Below are positions 15,428 to 22,862 of a DNA stretch of 56,781 nucleotides, piece after piece (position 1 is the first letter of the stretch; each line of letters starts with the position of its first letter). The DNA lies in contig JAYFPE010000025.1 in assembly GCA_034928145.1 (NCBI GenBank), positions 1-56,781 of the forward strand. Reading direction: 5' to 3'. This DNA comes from Pelethousia sp034928145. GTDB taxonomy: Bacteria > Bacillota > Clostridia > Christensenellales > CAG-138. The position numbers and the translations under genes were made by a program. The notes beneath the pieces are model-generated. The model saw only the letters and a program-made list of their open reading frames with translations. It was not told the DNA's origin and made no database searches.

Positions 15428-17479
15428 ATGCGTTTCAATAAGGGCATCCGGCTGCTGGCGTTGGCCATGGCGCTGGCCTGCCTCCCGTGGGGCACGGCCC
15501 TGGCCAATGCCACACCCAGCGATACGGGCAGTATGGCCAGTCCCTCCGCGGAGCCGGCGGATACGCCCGAGGTTACAGCCCCCCCATCCCCTACGGATTC
15601 GGTGGAGCCTACGGCCTCGGTAGATCCCACGGCCGCGCCCTCAACCACGCCTTCGGCTACGCCCGCTCCCGGGACTACGCCCACACCGAACATTACGCCC
15701 ACACCCGCCATTACGCCCACGCCCGCCATTACGCCCACGCCCGCCATTACGCCCACGCCCGCCGTTACGCCCACGCCCGCCGTTACGCCCACGCCTACGG
15801 CTATCCCCGCCGTGACCATCCGCGGCGAGAGCGCGCAGGTGCAGATGGGGCAGCGCTACGACCTGCTTACCGGCGTACCCGCCCAGGATGAAAAGGGTAC
15901 GGCTCTCAAGGTGACGGTGGTGGATGACGGCGGCTTTGACGCGCGCGCCGTGGGCAGCTATACCATCCGCTATCAGGCCGTGCATCCCATAACGGGCAAG
16001 GCCTATACCTTTAGCCGCACAGTCACCGTTTACAAGAGCGCGGCGCAGGAAAAATACAAGGTCACCATCGTGGCCGGCGAACTGGTCTTCCAGGTGGGGG
16101 CATCCTCCTATGACCTGCTCAAGGACGCCAAAGCTCTGGATGAGAACGGCAAGGCCGTGGAGATGGGCGTATACAGCCGGGGCGGCTTCACGATCTCCAG
16201 CGCAGGCGCATATACGGTGGTACTGGGCGCGCTCCACCCTGAAACCGGCGAATTGTTTACGCAGGGCCGCACGGTCCGGGTCCTCAGCGAGGAGGATTAC
16301 AAGGCTTGGCAAAAAGCCCAGCGCCGCCTGCGTGGCGATAGCAACGACCGCTACGCCAAATACCTGCAATACCGCAACGAGATCTACGAAAAGCTCAAAG
16401 CGCAGATGGAGGGCCTCACGGCGGATATGCAGCGGCGCATCCAGGCGCTATCTTCCGTTTTCCCGGATAAGGCCATGCAGTTGGTGCGCTATACCCCGGC
16501 TTTGCTCGACGATAGCGACGCGACGGAGGTGGAGATCGAGGCGGACGTGGCGTCTAAGCATTTTCCAGTGGACGCGGAGGGCTACACGGAGCTTTCAGCC
16601 CTCGCCATCAGCAACTGGTCGGAGATATTGGCCGTGTTCGTGGCGGGCGGCAGCCTGGATGTAGAGGAGCCGCTGGATTTGATGAACCTGCGCAAGATCG
16701 AATACGACGGCCTGGGCGAGGTTTTCTGGGATATGAACGAGCTGACCTACCATGTGGAGGATGATAGCCTGCGCATCATGATCACCCCCGCCTCGGCGGA
16801 GGAGATGGCGTTGCGTTACGGCTGGGAGGAAGATCGCCAGCTTTCCCTCGAAGAGCTGTTGCAGCCGGAATTTCTCAAGGTTTTCGCCTCCCTCACAGGG
16901 GATACCAGCTTTGATGACATGAGCGCGGAAGATGAAGCCGCCATCCGCGCCACCCTGCCCGACGGCCTGGACGTGCAGCGCGAAACCATTGTGATGACAG
17001 CCTGCTCGCTGGTCGATAAGGTCACCTATTTCTGGGGCGGCAAGTATAACGAGGTGGGCTGGAACCCCTTGTGGGGAATCCCCAAGCGGGTAACCAGCGA
17101 GGGCAGCAAAACCACGGGCAAGGTGCGCAACTATGGTCTGGATTGCAGCGGCGTCGTCACATGGTCCTTCATCAACGCTGTGGGCGATCCGTCTGTGGCT
17201 GCGGCCATTGGCGAGGGCAGCGCCAACCAATGGTCCAAATCCAAATCCCTAGGATGGGACGAGGGCCAGCCGGGCGACCTGGCCTTCCTCGCAAGGCCCG
17301 GCAGCGTGGATATCAACCATGTGGGCATCATCGCCTATAAGACGGAGGATGGGCAGTACATGATCGTGCACAGCTCCTCCAAAGCCGGCGGCGTGGTGGT
17401 GACCGAGGCGCTCTCCAGCGGCTTCCGCTACCTGCGGCGGCCCGCCCTCTATGCGGATGGAGAGGAGGCGGCTGCGTGA
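15428..17479 (+). CDS. Secreted NlpC/P60 protein with Thr-Pro repeats and two Ig-like domains
   Basis: A 683-residue exported protein: signal peptide 1-26 (ending LANA), a disordered Ser/Thr/Pro region to ~125 with six near-identical ITPTPA units, two DUF5011-like Ig domains (~128-205 and ~208-285, each with YDLL and a GxYT strand), a helical middle region, and an NlpC/P60 domain with Cys573 (LDCSGV), His631 (INHVGI) and His648 (IVHSSS). It is probably a cell-wall peptide hydrolase held in the wall layer. The following secreted protein starts inside its stop region. Confidence 0.88.
   Translation: MRFNKGIRLLALAMALACLPWGTALANATPSDTGSMASPSAEPADTPEVTAPPSPTDSVEPTASVDPTAAPSTTPSATPAPGTTPTPNITPTPAITPTPAITPTPAITPTPAVTPTPAVTPTPTAIPAVTIRGESAQVQMGQRYDLLTGVPAQDEKGTALKVTVVDDGGFDARAVGSYTIRYQAVHPITGKAYTFSRTVTVYKSAAQEKYKVTIVAGELVFQVGASSYDLLKDAKALDENGKAVEMGVYSRGGFTISSAGAYTVVLGALHPETGELFTQGRTVRVLSEEDYKAWQKAQRRLRGDSNDRYAKYLQYRNEIYEKLKAQMEGLTADMQRRIQALSSVFPDKAMQLVRYTPALLDDSDATEVEIEADVASKHFPVDAEGYTELSALAISNWSEILAVFVAGGSLDVEEPLDLMNLRKIEYDGLGEVFWDMNELTYHVEDDSLRIMITPASAEEMALRYGWEEDRQLSLEELLQPEFLKVFASLTGDTSFDDMSAEDEAAIRATLPDGLDVQRETIVMTACSLVDKVTYFWGGKYNEVGWNPLWGIPKRVTSEGSKTTGKVRNYGLDCSGVVTWSFINAVGDPSVAAAIGEGSANQWSKSKSLGWDEGQPGDLAFLARPGSVDINHVGIIAYKTEDGQYMIVHSSSKAGGVVVTEALSSGFRYLRRPALYADGEEAAA
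15692..15798 (+). repeat. Tandem 18-bp repeat encoding Thr-Pro linker
   Basis: About six head-to-tail copies of ATTACGCCCACGCCCGCC (last copies begin GTT). It is coding, in frame, and has no spacers. Confidence 0.85.
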
Positions 17480-18189
17480 TCGGATGCAAAAGGCGGGGCC
17501 TGGCCCTGTTGCTGGCCCTGTCCCTCCTTTTTACAGCCTCTTGGGCGCTGGCCCTCGATTGCCAGCCAAAATCGGGCGCCGAGGTGGCCCCCGGGGATTC
17601 TATCGCCTATTCCTATACATTGCCGGCAAAAATGGAAACCTGCGCCCTTCGCCTTTCCCTGGGGCCGGGGCTGACCCTGCGCGAGAACAGCGTAAAGGTA
17701 ACAACCAGCCACGAGCCGGAGGTGATCTACGGCAGCGACGGCTTTGTCGTGATGGCCGATGTGCTGGATGAAGGGGATACCATTGCCTTTGAAGCGGATG
17801 TGGGCTCCTCGGCGCTGGAGATATGGGCGCAATTGACAGATAGCGGCGGCAGCATTTCCGAAGCGGATGGCTATGCGGCGCACGTGCTGGTGCTGCCCGC
17901 ACAGGCCCAGGATACGGCGAAGCTGGCCGCTGCCGCCGCCGCGCAAGAGGCTGCGCAGCCGGATGCGGGCAAACCCGCCATCAACACCACAGCGCTGCTC
18001 GCTGTGGCTGCAGTGGCGGCCCTATCCCTGTGCAGCACGCTCTACAAAAGCCGTTCTCTGCGCAAGCGGGCGCAGGCGGATACGCCTGGGGCCGTTCCCC
18101 CCACAGAAGCGGAGGCGGGCGCGCCCGCTGATAATACGGTGGAGTACTTGACCATCCCTGAGGAAGCGCCTGCGGGCAAAAGCGAATAA
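17476..18189 (+). CDS. Secreted membrane-anchored protein of unknown function
   Basis: A 237-residue protein starting with GTG that overlaps the previous stop by 4 bases. Signal peptide ~1-27 (LFTASWALA), an extracellular ~120-residue beta-rich domain in which LSLGPGLTLRENSVKV and VLDEGDTIAFEADVG resemble cohesin-like or pilin-like surface modules, an Ala-rich linker, one membrane helix (~175-192) and a short cytoplasmic acidic tail. Co-translated with the TP-repeat NlpC/P60 protein, so it may anchor or partner it. No family recognised. Confidence 0.7.
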   Translation: MIGCKRRGLALLLALSLLFTASWALALDCQPKSGAEVAPGDSIAYSYTLPAKMETCALRLSLGPGLTLRENSVKVTTSHEPEVIYGSDGFVVMADVLDEGDTIAFEADVGSSALEIWAQLTDSGGSISEADGYAAHVLVLPAQAQDTAKLAAAAAAQEAAQPDAGKPAINTTALLAVAAVAALSLCSTLYKSRSLRKRAQADTPGAVPPTEAEAGAPADNTVEYLTIPEEAPAGKSE

Positions 18190-18204
18190 GGATAGCCTGC
18201 TTTC

Positions 18205-18234
18205 AGGGCCGCCGGAATTCTTTCGGCGGCCCTT
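18205..18234 (+). terminator. Hairpin before bioY
   Basis: Perfect 10-base arms AGGGCCGCCG / CGGCGGCCCT with a short T-poor tail; ends the upstream two-gene unit just before the bioY promoter. Confidence 0.65.
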
Positions 18235-18261
18235 GCCGCTTTCGTAGAGCCGTGTTATACT
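18233..18261 (+). promoter_or_regulatory. Promoter of bioY-birA
   Basis: TTGCCG (18233-18238), 17-bp spacer, TATACT (18256-18261). The BirA operator begins 3 bases downstream, over the start point. Confidence 0.75.
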
Positions 18262-18263
18262 GA

Positions 18264-18296
18264 TTGACAACCAAGTTTATGTTGAAAGGTTTACAA
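18264..18296 (+). promoter_or_regulatory. BirA (biotin) operator
   Basis: TTGACAACC-N15-GGTTTACAA, the known BirA box arrangement of Bacillota. It covers the transcription start and ends 3 bases before the bioY ATG. Biotinyl-AMP-bound BirA, encoded by the second gene, should repress here. Confidence 0.85.
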
Positions 18297-18299
18297 TCT

Positions 18300-18830
18300 A
18301 TGCGGTCCTCCCTGCGTTCCTGGCTTCTGTGCGCCCTTTTCGCGGCGCTGATGGTGATCTGCTCCCAACTGGTGATCCCGCTGCCCATGGTGCCGCTGAG
18401 CCTTTCGCTGCTGGCCGTGCATTTAGCCGGGGCGCTGCTGGGGCCGCGCCTGGGGGCTGCCGCCATGGCCGTTTATGCCTTGCTCGGCTTGGTGGGCGTG
18501 CCGGTGTTTGCCTCCTTTGGCGCCGGGCCGGGCGTGCTCTTCGGCAAAACGGGGGGCTACATTTTGGGCTACATCCCGGCTGCCTTTCTTACAGGGTTGC
18601 TCATGCGCAAAGGCGGGGGCTATTGGCCTACCTGCCTGGCCATGACCGCGGGCACCCTGGGCTGCTATGCCTTTGGCACGGCCTGGTTCATGGCGGTTAC
18701 AGGGCTGGGCCTTTGGGCCAGCCTGGGCTATTGCGTGCTGCCCTTTTTACCCGGGGATGCGGCCAAGATACTCACGGCGGCCTGGCTGGCGCAACGCCTG
18801 CGGCCCCAAGCGGAAAGGATGCTGGCATGA
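18300..18830 (+). CDS. bioY: Biotin transporter substrate-binding component BioY
   Basis: A 176-residue membrane protein with six helices. BioY hallmarks are VIPLPMVPLSLSLLAVHLAGALLGPRLG (two helices), YALLGLVGVPVFASFGAGPGVLFGKTGGYILGY, and the C-terminal LPFLPGDAAKI. It captures biotin as the S-component of an ECF transporter; no energising EcfA/EcfT genes are in the window. Start at MRSSLRSWLL after AAAGG; a longer TTG reading runs through the BirA operator. Biotin-repressed, coupled to birA. Confidence 0.93.
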   Translation: MRSSLRSWLLCALFAALMVICSQLVIPLPMVPLSLSLLAVHLAGALLGPRLGAAAMAVYALLGLVGVPVFASFGAGPGVLFGKTGGYILGYIPAAFLTGLLMRKGGGYWPTCLAMTAGTLGCYAFGTAWFMAVTGLGLWASLGYCVLPFLPGDAAKILTAAWLAQRLRPQAERMLA

Positions 18831-19801
18831 CGACAAAAGAGCGCATACTGGCCCTGCTTGAAGAAAACCGTGGCGCGCGCCTGTCCGGCGAGGAGCTGGC
18901 CGCGCGATTGGGCATTTCGCGGTCCGCGGTGTGGAAGGCCGTTGACGCCCTGCGGCAGGAGGGCCACGCCATCGAGGCCGCCACCAACCGGGGTTACCTG
19001 CTGCGGTCTGAGAGCGACGTGCTCTGCAAAGAGGCGGTGCTGCCCTATCTCAAAAGCAAGGTTGAGCTGATCCTGCCCAAGGAAGTCGGCTCCACCAATA
19101 CCCTGTTGCGGGAGTTGGCCCTACAGGGCGCGCCGCATGGCACCGTAGCGCTGGCGGATAAGCAGAGCGCGGGCCGCGGCCGCCGGGGCCGCGGCTTCCT
19201 CAGCCCGGAGGGGGGCATCTACCTGAGCGTCCTCCTTAGGCCCGAGCTGAGCGCGGTGCGGGGCGTGCGGCTGACCATTGCCGCCTGCGTGGGGGTTTGC
19301 AGGGCCATCAAGGCCGTTTGCGGATTGGATGGTGACATAAAGTGGGTCAACGACATATTCCTTCATGGCAAAAAGATCTGCGGCATCCTCACCGAGGGCG
19401 GCGCCGGGCTGGAGAGCGGCCTGCTCGATTACGCGGTGGTAGGCGTGGGCCTCAACTACCGTGCCCCGGCGGGCGGCTTCCCGCCGGAACTGGCGGATAT
19501 CGCCGGCAGCCTCTATAGCCCGGCGGAGCAGCCGCCCCTGCCCCGGGGTCGCATGGCCGCCGCCCTGATCGACAGCCTGATGGAGGCCCTGGCCGATCCG
19601 GAAGATGAAGCCATCATGGCGGAATACCGCAGCCGCAGCCTGGTTCCGGGCAAGCGGGTGCTGGTGCTGCGGGAAGGCAGCCAGCGCCCGGCCCTGGCGC
19701 AGGCTATCCTTTCGGATGGAAGCTTGCTGGTGCGCTATGAGGAGGGCGCCACGGAGGCCCTTTTCAGCGGCGAGGTGAGCATCCTTCCCCAGGCGGAATG
19801 A
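18827..19801 (+). CDS. birA: Bifunctional biotin ligase / biotin operon repressor BirA
   Basis: A 324-residue class II biotin protein ligase. The N-terminal winged helix (1-65; LSGEELAARLGISRSAVWK) binds DNA. The catalytic domain has the biotinyl-AMP loop GRGRRGRGF, then KWVNDIFLHGKKICGIL, then a C-terminal SH3-like domain (PGKRVLVL ... LFSGEVSIL). It biotinylates carboxylase carrier proteins and represses at the box upstream of bioY. ATGA overlap with bioY. Presence of the winged helix plus the operator makes autoregulation a strong inference. Confidence 0.95.
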   Translation: MTTKERILALLEENRGARLSGEELAARLGISRSAVWKAVDALRQEGHAIEAATNRGYLLRSESDVLCKEAVLPYLKSKVELILPKEVGSTNTLLRELALQGAPHGTVALADKQSAGRGRRGRGFLSPEGGIYLSVLLRPELSAVRGVRLTIAACVGVCRAIKAVCGLDGDIKWVNDIFLHGKKICGILTEGGAGLESGLLDYAVVGVGLNYRAPAGGFPPELADIAGSLYSPAEQPPLPRGRMAAALIDSLMEALADPEDEAIMAEYRSRSLVPGKRVLVLREGSQRPALAQAILSDGSLLVRYEEGATEALFSGEVSILPQAE

Positions 19802-19825
19802 GGCGGCTTCGGCCGCAAAAAAGGC

Positions 19826-19854
19826 TTGCGCGGCCCCCGTTAGCGGGTTACAAT
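19826..19854 (+). promoter_or_regulatory. Promoter of the mgtE leader
   Basis: TTGCGC (19826-19831), 17-bp spacer, TACAAT (19849-19854); predicted start at about 19861, at the base of a GTGGC/GCCAC hairpin (19861-19875). A UUCG-loop hairpin followed by A residues (19803-19818) lies just upstream. Confidence 0.65.
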
Positions 19855-19860
19855 ATATGT

Positions 19861-20010
19861 GTGGCAGAATGCCACAAGCAAAAGAGGCAAATCTTAAGAG
19901 AGGAGAACAAGATGGACGCCGGACCATATGGCAGTAGACGCCATACCAATTTCATAGCGTGGGCGGCGTTCCTTGATGCATAAAACGCCGCTCTAAAAAG
20001 GAGCCGTTTT
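19861..20010 (+). promoter_or_regulatory. Structured mgtE leader with alternative hairpins (candidate translational attenuator)
   Basis: About 150 bases. Four segments can pair in exclusive ways: 1 (19914-19921) with 2 (19964-19972); 2 (19961-19970) with 3 (19984-19993, ten pairs, eight uninterrupted Watson-Crick); 3 (19982-19993) with 4 (20001-20010). Segment 4 contains most of the mgtE Shine-Dalgarno GGAG and ends at the ATG, so 3:4 hides the ribosome site and 2:3 frees it. A small ORF covers segments 1 and 2. A TATGGC/GCCATA hairpin sits inside. The conserved M-box (ykoK) sequences are not evident. Confidence 0.6.
19912..19983 (+). CDS. 23-residue leader peptide upstream of mgtE
   Basis: ATG with GAGGAG 8 bases upstream, 23 codons beginning MDAGPYGSRRH and ending AWAAFLDA, TAA 27 bases before mgtE. 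The stop lies at the first bases of the sequestering hairpin, so a ribosome finishing or stalling on it would change which hairpin forms. The peptide resembles nothing I know; its composition (two Asp, one Pro, two Arg) gives no clear sensing clue. Whether it is translated is an inference from the ribosome site and placement. Confidence 0.5.
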   Translation: MDAGPYGSRRHTNFIAWAAFLDA

Positions 20011-21339
20011 ATGATCGAGAAAGTTCTTCAACTTCTTCAGGAGCGCAGGTTCGCCGAGGTGAAGGCTGCCGCGCTGGAAATGCACTATGCGGATATAGCG
20101 GAGGTTTTCAGGGAGCTGGATACCGACTGGGAAAGCGCCCTGCTCTTTTTTCGCCTGCTCCCTAAAGAGCTGGCTGCGGAAACCTTCGCCTACATGGAAC
20201 CCGACGTACAGGAGCACATCATCGGCGCCATTACTGACCGGGAGCTTCGCTATATTTTGGACGAGCTGTATCTGGACGACTATGTGGATTTGATCGAAGA
20301 AATGCCCGCCAACGTGGTCAAGCGGGTGCTGAGCAACTCCAGCGGCGAAACCCGCAAGCGGGTCAACCAATCCCTGCAAGACCCCGATAACTCCGCAGGC
20401 AGCATCATGACCAATGAATACGTCTACTTCAAGCAGACGGTCACGGTGCAGCAGGCCCTGAACATTATCCGCAAGACCGGGGTCGATAAGGAGACCATTG
20501 ACAACTGCTACGTGATCGACAGCCAGCACCGGTTGGATGGCGTGGTGACCCTTCGCGAGCTTATTTTAGCCGACCCTGAGGCATTGGTGGCGGATGTGAT
20601 GCGCGCCAACGTCATCGGCGTCAATACACACGACGACCAGGAGCAGGTGGCGCTGCTTTTCTCCAAGTATGACATGCTGGCCATGCCCGTGGTGGATAAC
20701 GAGGAGCGCCTGGTTGGCATCATCACCATCGACGACGTGATCGACGTTCTCCAGGAGGAGACCACGGAGGACATGGAAAAGATGGCGGCCATCACCCCCA
20801 GCGATAAGCCTTACCTGCGCACGAGCACGCTGGAAATTTGGAAGAGCCGCATCCCCTGGCTGCTGCTGCTGATGGTTTCGGCCACCTTCACTAGCATGAT
20901 CCTTATGCGCTTTGAGGTAGCACTCTCTGCGGGCTTGATCGCTTTTATCCCTATGCTAATGGATACGGGCGGCAATTCGGGCAGCCAAAGCTCCGTTACC
21001 ATCATCCGCGGGCTGTCTCTGGGCGATATCGAGTTCGCCGATCTTTTCCGCGTGCTGTGGAAAGAGGTACGGGTGGCCCTCCTCTGTGGGGTGACGCTGT
21101 CCATTTGCAATTTCCTTAAGCTGCTGGTTTTCGACCGGGTAGGCATGCATGTGGCCGCCGTGGTCAGCCTGACATTGATTTGCACGGTGTTTTTCGCCAA
21201 GGTCGTGGGCGGCGTTCTGCCGATGCTGGCTAAAAAGCTGGGCTTCGACCCAGCCGTCATGGCCAGCCCCTTCATCACCACCATTGTGGACGCGATGTCG
21301 CTGCTGATCTACGTTCACGTATCCATGCTCGTGCTCTAA
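20011..21339 (+). CDS. mgtE: Magnesium transporter MgtE
   Basis: A 442-residue Mg2+ channel/transporter. Superhelical N domain ~1-130 (DIAEVFRELD ... MPANVVKRVL), CBS pair ~131-260 (two repeats, second ending VGIITIDDVIDVLQEE), connecting helix, then five membrane helices ~285-442 with the pore motif PMLMDTGGNSGSQS. Length agrees with the family. Cytosolic Mg2+ binding to the N/CBS domains closes the pore in known members. Expression is probably set by the leader directly upstream. Confidence 0.95.
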   Translation: MIEKVLQLLQERRFAEVKAAALEMHYADIAEVFRELDTDWESALLFFRLLPKELAAETFAYMEPDVQEHIIGAITDRELRYILDELYLDDYVDLIEEMPANVVKRVLSNSSGETRKRVNQSLQDPDNSAGSIMTNEYVYFKQTVTVQQALNIIRKTGVDKETIDNCYVIDSQHRLDGVVTLRELILADPEALVADVMRANVIGVNTHDDQEQVALLFSKYDMLAMPVVDNEERLVGIITIDDVIDVLQEETTEDMEKMAAITPSDKPYLRTSTLEIWKSRIPWLLLLMVSATFTSMILMRFEVALSAGLIAFIPMLMDTGGNSGSQSSVTIIRGLSLGDIEFADLFRVLWKEVRVALLCGVTLSICNFLKLLVFDRVGMHVAAVVSLTLICTVFFAKVVGGVLPMLAKKLGFDPAVMASPFITTIVDAMSLLIYVHVSMLVL

Positions 21340-21536
21340 TCCTACGCAGGTCCTACGCAGACAGCGGTGCTGCGCGCACGGCGGGAGCGGGTTCCGGCGT
21401 TTGTGATGGTTGTTGGGGAAAAGGCCGTTTGTTCCCCTTGGGCGGGCATCAGTTTGCCGTTTCGCGGCGAAGGACTCTCCCCCGCCCGCAGGATGAGAAA
21501 AAACCCAGTGCAACATATCGCTTTCATAAGTAATAA

Positions 21537-21570
21537 AAAGCCCGGCGCATAGCGGATACGCCGGGCTTTA
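21537..21570 (+). terminator. Bidirectional terminator between mgtE and the E2-like gene
   Basis: AAAGCCCGGCG / CGCCGGGCTTT with an 11-base loop; A and T runs on both sides let it work for both convergent genes. The ~190 bases between the mgtE stop and this hairpin show no gene. Confidence 0.85.
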
Positions 21571-21582
21571 TACTTGTGTAGC

Positions 21583-22455
21583 TTAGTCGATATCCTCCAC
21601 CACGGTCTCGGGCGGGATGTCGAGCAGGGCGGGATTACGCAGGAAGGTCTTGGTCAGCTTGAAGGCGGAGGCGTAGTTGAAACCATCGCAGATGCGCTCA
21701 TCGGTGACAAAGCAGTAATCGATATACTTGCGCTCGGCCACGGAGCCATCCGCTTGCAGCTCGTAGCGCTTTTGCTTGGCGCCGAAGCTGCAAAAAAGCG
21801 GCACGTTACCGAAATCATACAGGTGGTGGAAAATGGGCGGGATGCCCAGGCTGCCCATGCTGGTGATGTAGATGGAGCCGTGGAAGGGGCTTACGGCCAG
21901 CAAGCCCTTGGGAATCAGGCCGAAATAATCCAGCAGGTTCAGCAGCCAAACGACGAACTTGAGCAGCAGGCCGGGGATGTAGTTAAACCCCTTTGCAACG
22001 CCGTCGAAATTGCTTTCCTCCCGCTTGTTTTTCTGAATCTCCGCGTTGAGGATGGCGTATACCTGCGCGGCCGTGGCGTCTCTGGGAAAGGCGACCTTAA
22101 TCACCGTATCCGGCGATTCGGCCCGCATCTCCTTTTTCACGGTGATCATGGCCTGGATGTTATTGCGGGCGAAAACCTTCTGGCCGCTGATGAAGCGGTT
22201 GATGGATGGCTTTTGGGAAACCGTGCGCACATAAGCGGCCAGCATCACGTGGAGGATGCCGAAATCATCCAGCCCCTCCTTGCGCTTTTCGCGGATGTAT
22301 TTCTCCATAGCTTCGATATCCACGCTATCCGCAATAAAATTAGAAGAAGTGTTACGCGTTTTCATGATGTAGGGCGAAACGCGGTCGATCGGGGAAATCG
22401 TGCGTATCCTGCGCCCCTCGCTGCGGTCACCAAAGCGGCGTTTGCGTTGCTCCAT
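21583..22455 (-). CDS. Stand-alone 2-oxoacid dehydrogenase E2-like acyltransferase domain protein
   Basis: A 290-residue protein of the chloramphenicol-acetyltransferase/E2 catalytic fold without lipoyl or subunit-binding domains. The C-terminal active-site region reads FVTDERICDGFNYASAF: the DG of HxxxDG is kept but the catalytic His is Glu. Start at MEQRKRRFGD with GGAG 7 bases before; the upstream extension is unsupported. No dehydrogenase E1/E3 genes are nearby. It may have lost acyl transfer or act in another way; biological role unknown. Confidence 0.75.
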   Translation of the reverse strand: MEQRKRRFGDRSEGRRIRTISPIDRVSPYIMKTRNTSSNFIADSVDIEAMEKYIREKRKEGLDDFGILHVMLAAYVRTVSQKPSINRFISGQKVFARNNIQAMITVKKEMRAESPDTVIKVAFPRDATAAQVYAILNAEIQKNKREESNFDGVAKGFNYIPGLLLKFVVWLLNLLDYFGLIPKGLLAVSPFHGSIYITSMGSLGIPPIFHHLYDFGNVPLFCSFGAKQKRYELQADGSVAERKYIDYCFVTDERICDGFNYASAFKLTKTFLRNPALLDIPPETVVEDID

Positions 22456-22585
22456 AGGGATCTCCTTACATCTATAAAATAGGGAATAATAACATGTCAC
22501 ATTGTAGCCGCTCCGGCCTATATTGTCAATTTTTTTGCGCCCCGCCGCCCGAGCTGTAGCTGGCCGGGCGCGGCTTTGCCCACAA

Positions 22586-22617
22586 GCCTACGGGCTGTAC
22601 AGCGCGCCCAAGTAGGC
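22586..22617 (+). other. Hairpin in the gap upstream of motA
   Basis: GCCTAC-GGGC / GCCC-AA-GTAGGC with a 10-base loop and a 2-base bulge. It has no T-tail. It lies about 140 bases before the motA promoter; the rest of this 407-base gap has no gene. I looked for a cyclic-di-GMP riboswitch and could not match its conserved core. Confidence 0.35.
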
Positions 22618-22731
22618 GTGTCTCCTATAAATCTTAGATATTTAGGCTAAAAACCGCCGGAATTCTCCTCTTTCGACAAGTTCTTCACATTGTGTGTGGT
22701 ATTTTAACGATATCTTGTCGCCGGATTGGTT

Positions 22732-22758
22732 AAAATTACAAGGGGGCTCTGTCGATTT
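22732..22758 (+). promoter_or_regulatory. Candidate sigma-D (FliA-type) promoter of motAB
   Basis: AAAA (22732-22735; TAAA one base earlier), 15-bp spacer, GTCGATTT (22751-22758), against the flagellar consensus TAAA-N15-GCCGATAT. A possible overlapping sigma-A site, TTACAA-N18-TATAAT, ends at 22765. Confidence 0.5.
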
Positions 22759-22862
22759 ATATAATGGTAGCTATTCTTACCATAGCGTGGTTGGCTTCCG
22801 CACGTATCGTCGCGCGAGCCGGAGCGGCTTCCGAAAAATACTTGCACAAAGGACATGGGCAA

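Noticed and set aside
15692..15798. Regular 18-bp repeats as a possible CRISPR array
   Set aside because: Head-to-tail, no spacers, in frame, encode Thr-Pro linker of a secreted protein.
19861..20010. Mg2+-sensing M-box (ykoK) riboswitch before mgtE
   Set aside because: The conserved M-box blocks and overall length are not recognisable; the observed ORF and exclusive hairpins explain the region better. A profile search could still overturn this.
22500..22760. Cyclic-di-GMP riboswitch upstream of motAB
   Set aside because: A bulged hairpin is present but the conserved GEMM core and tetraloop-receptor parts could not be found.
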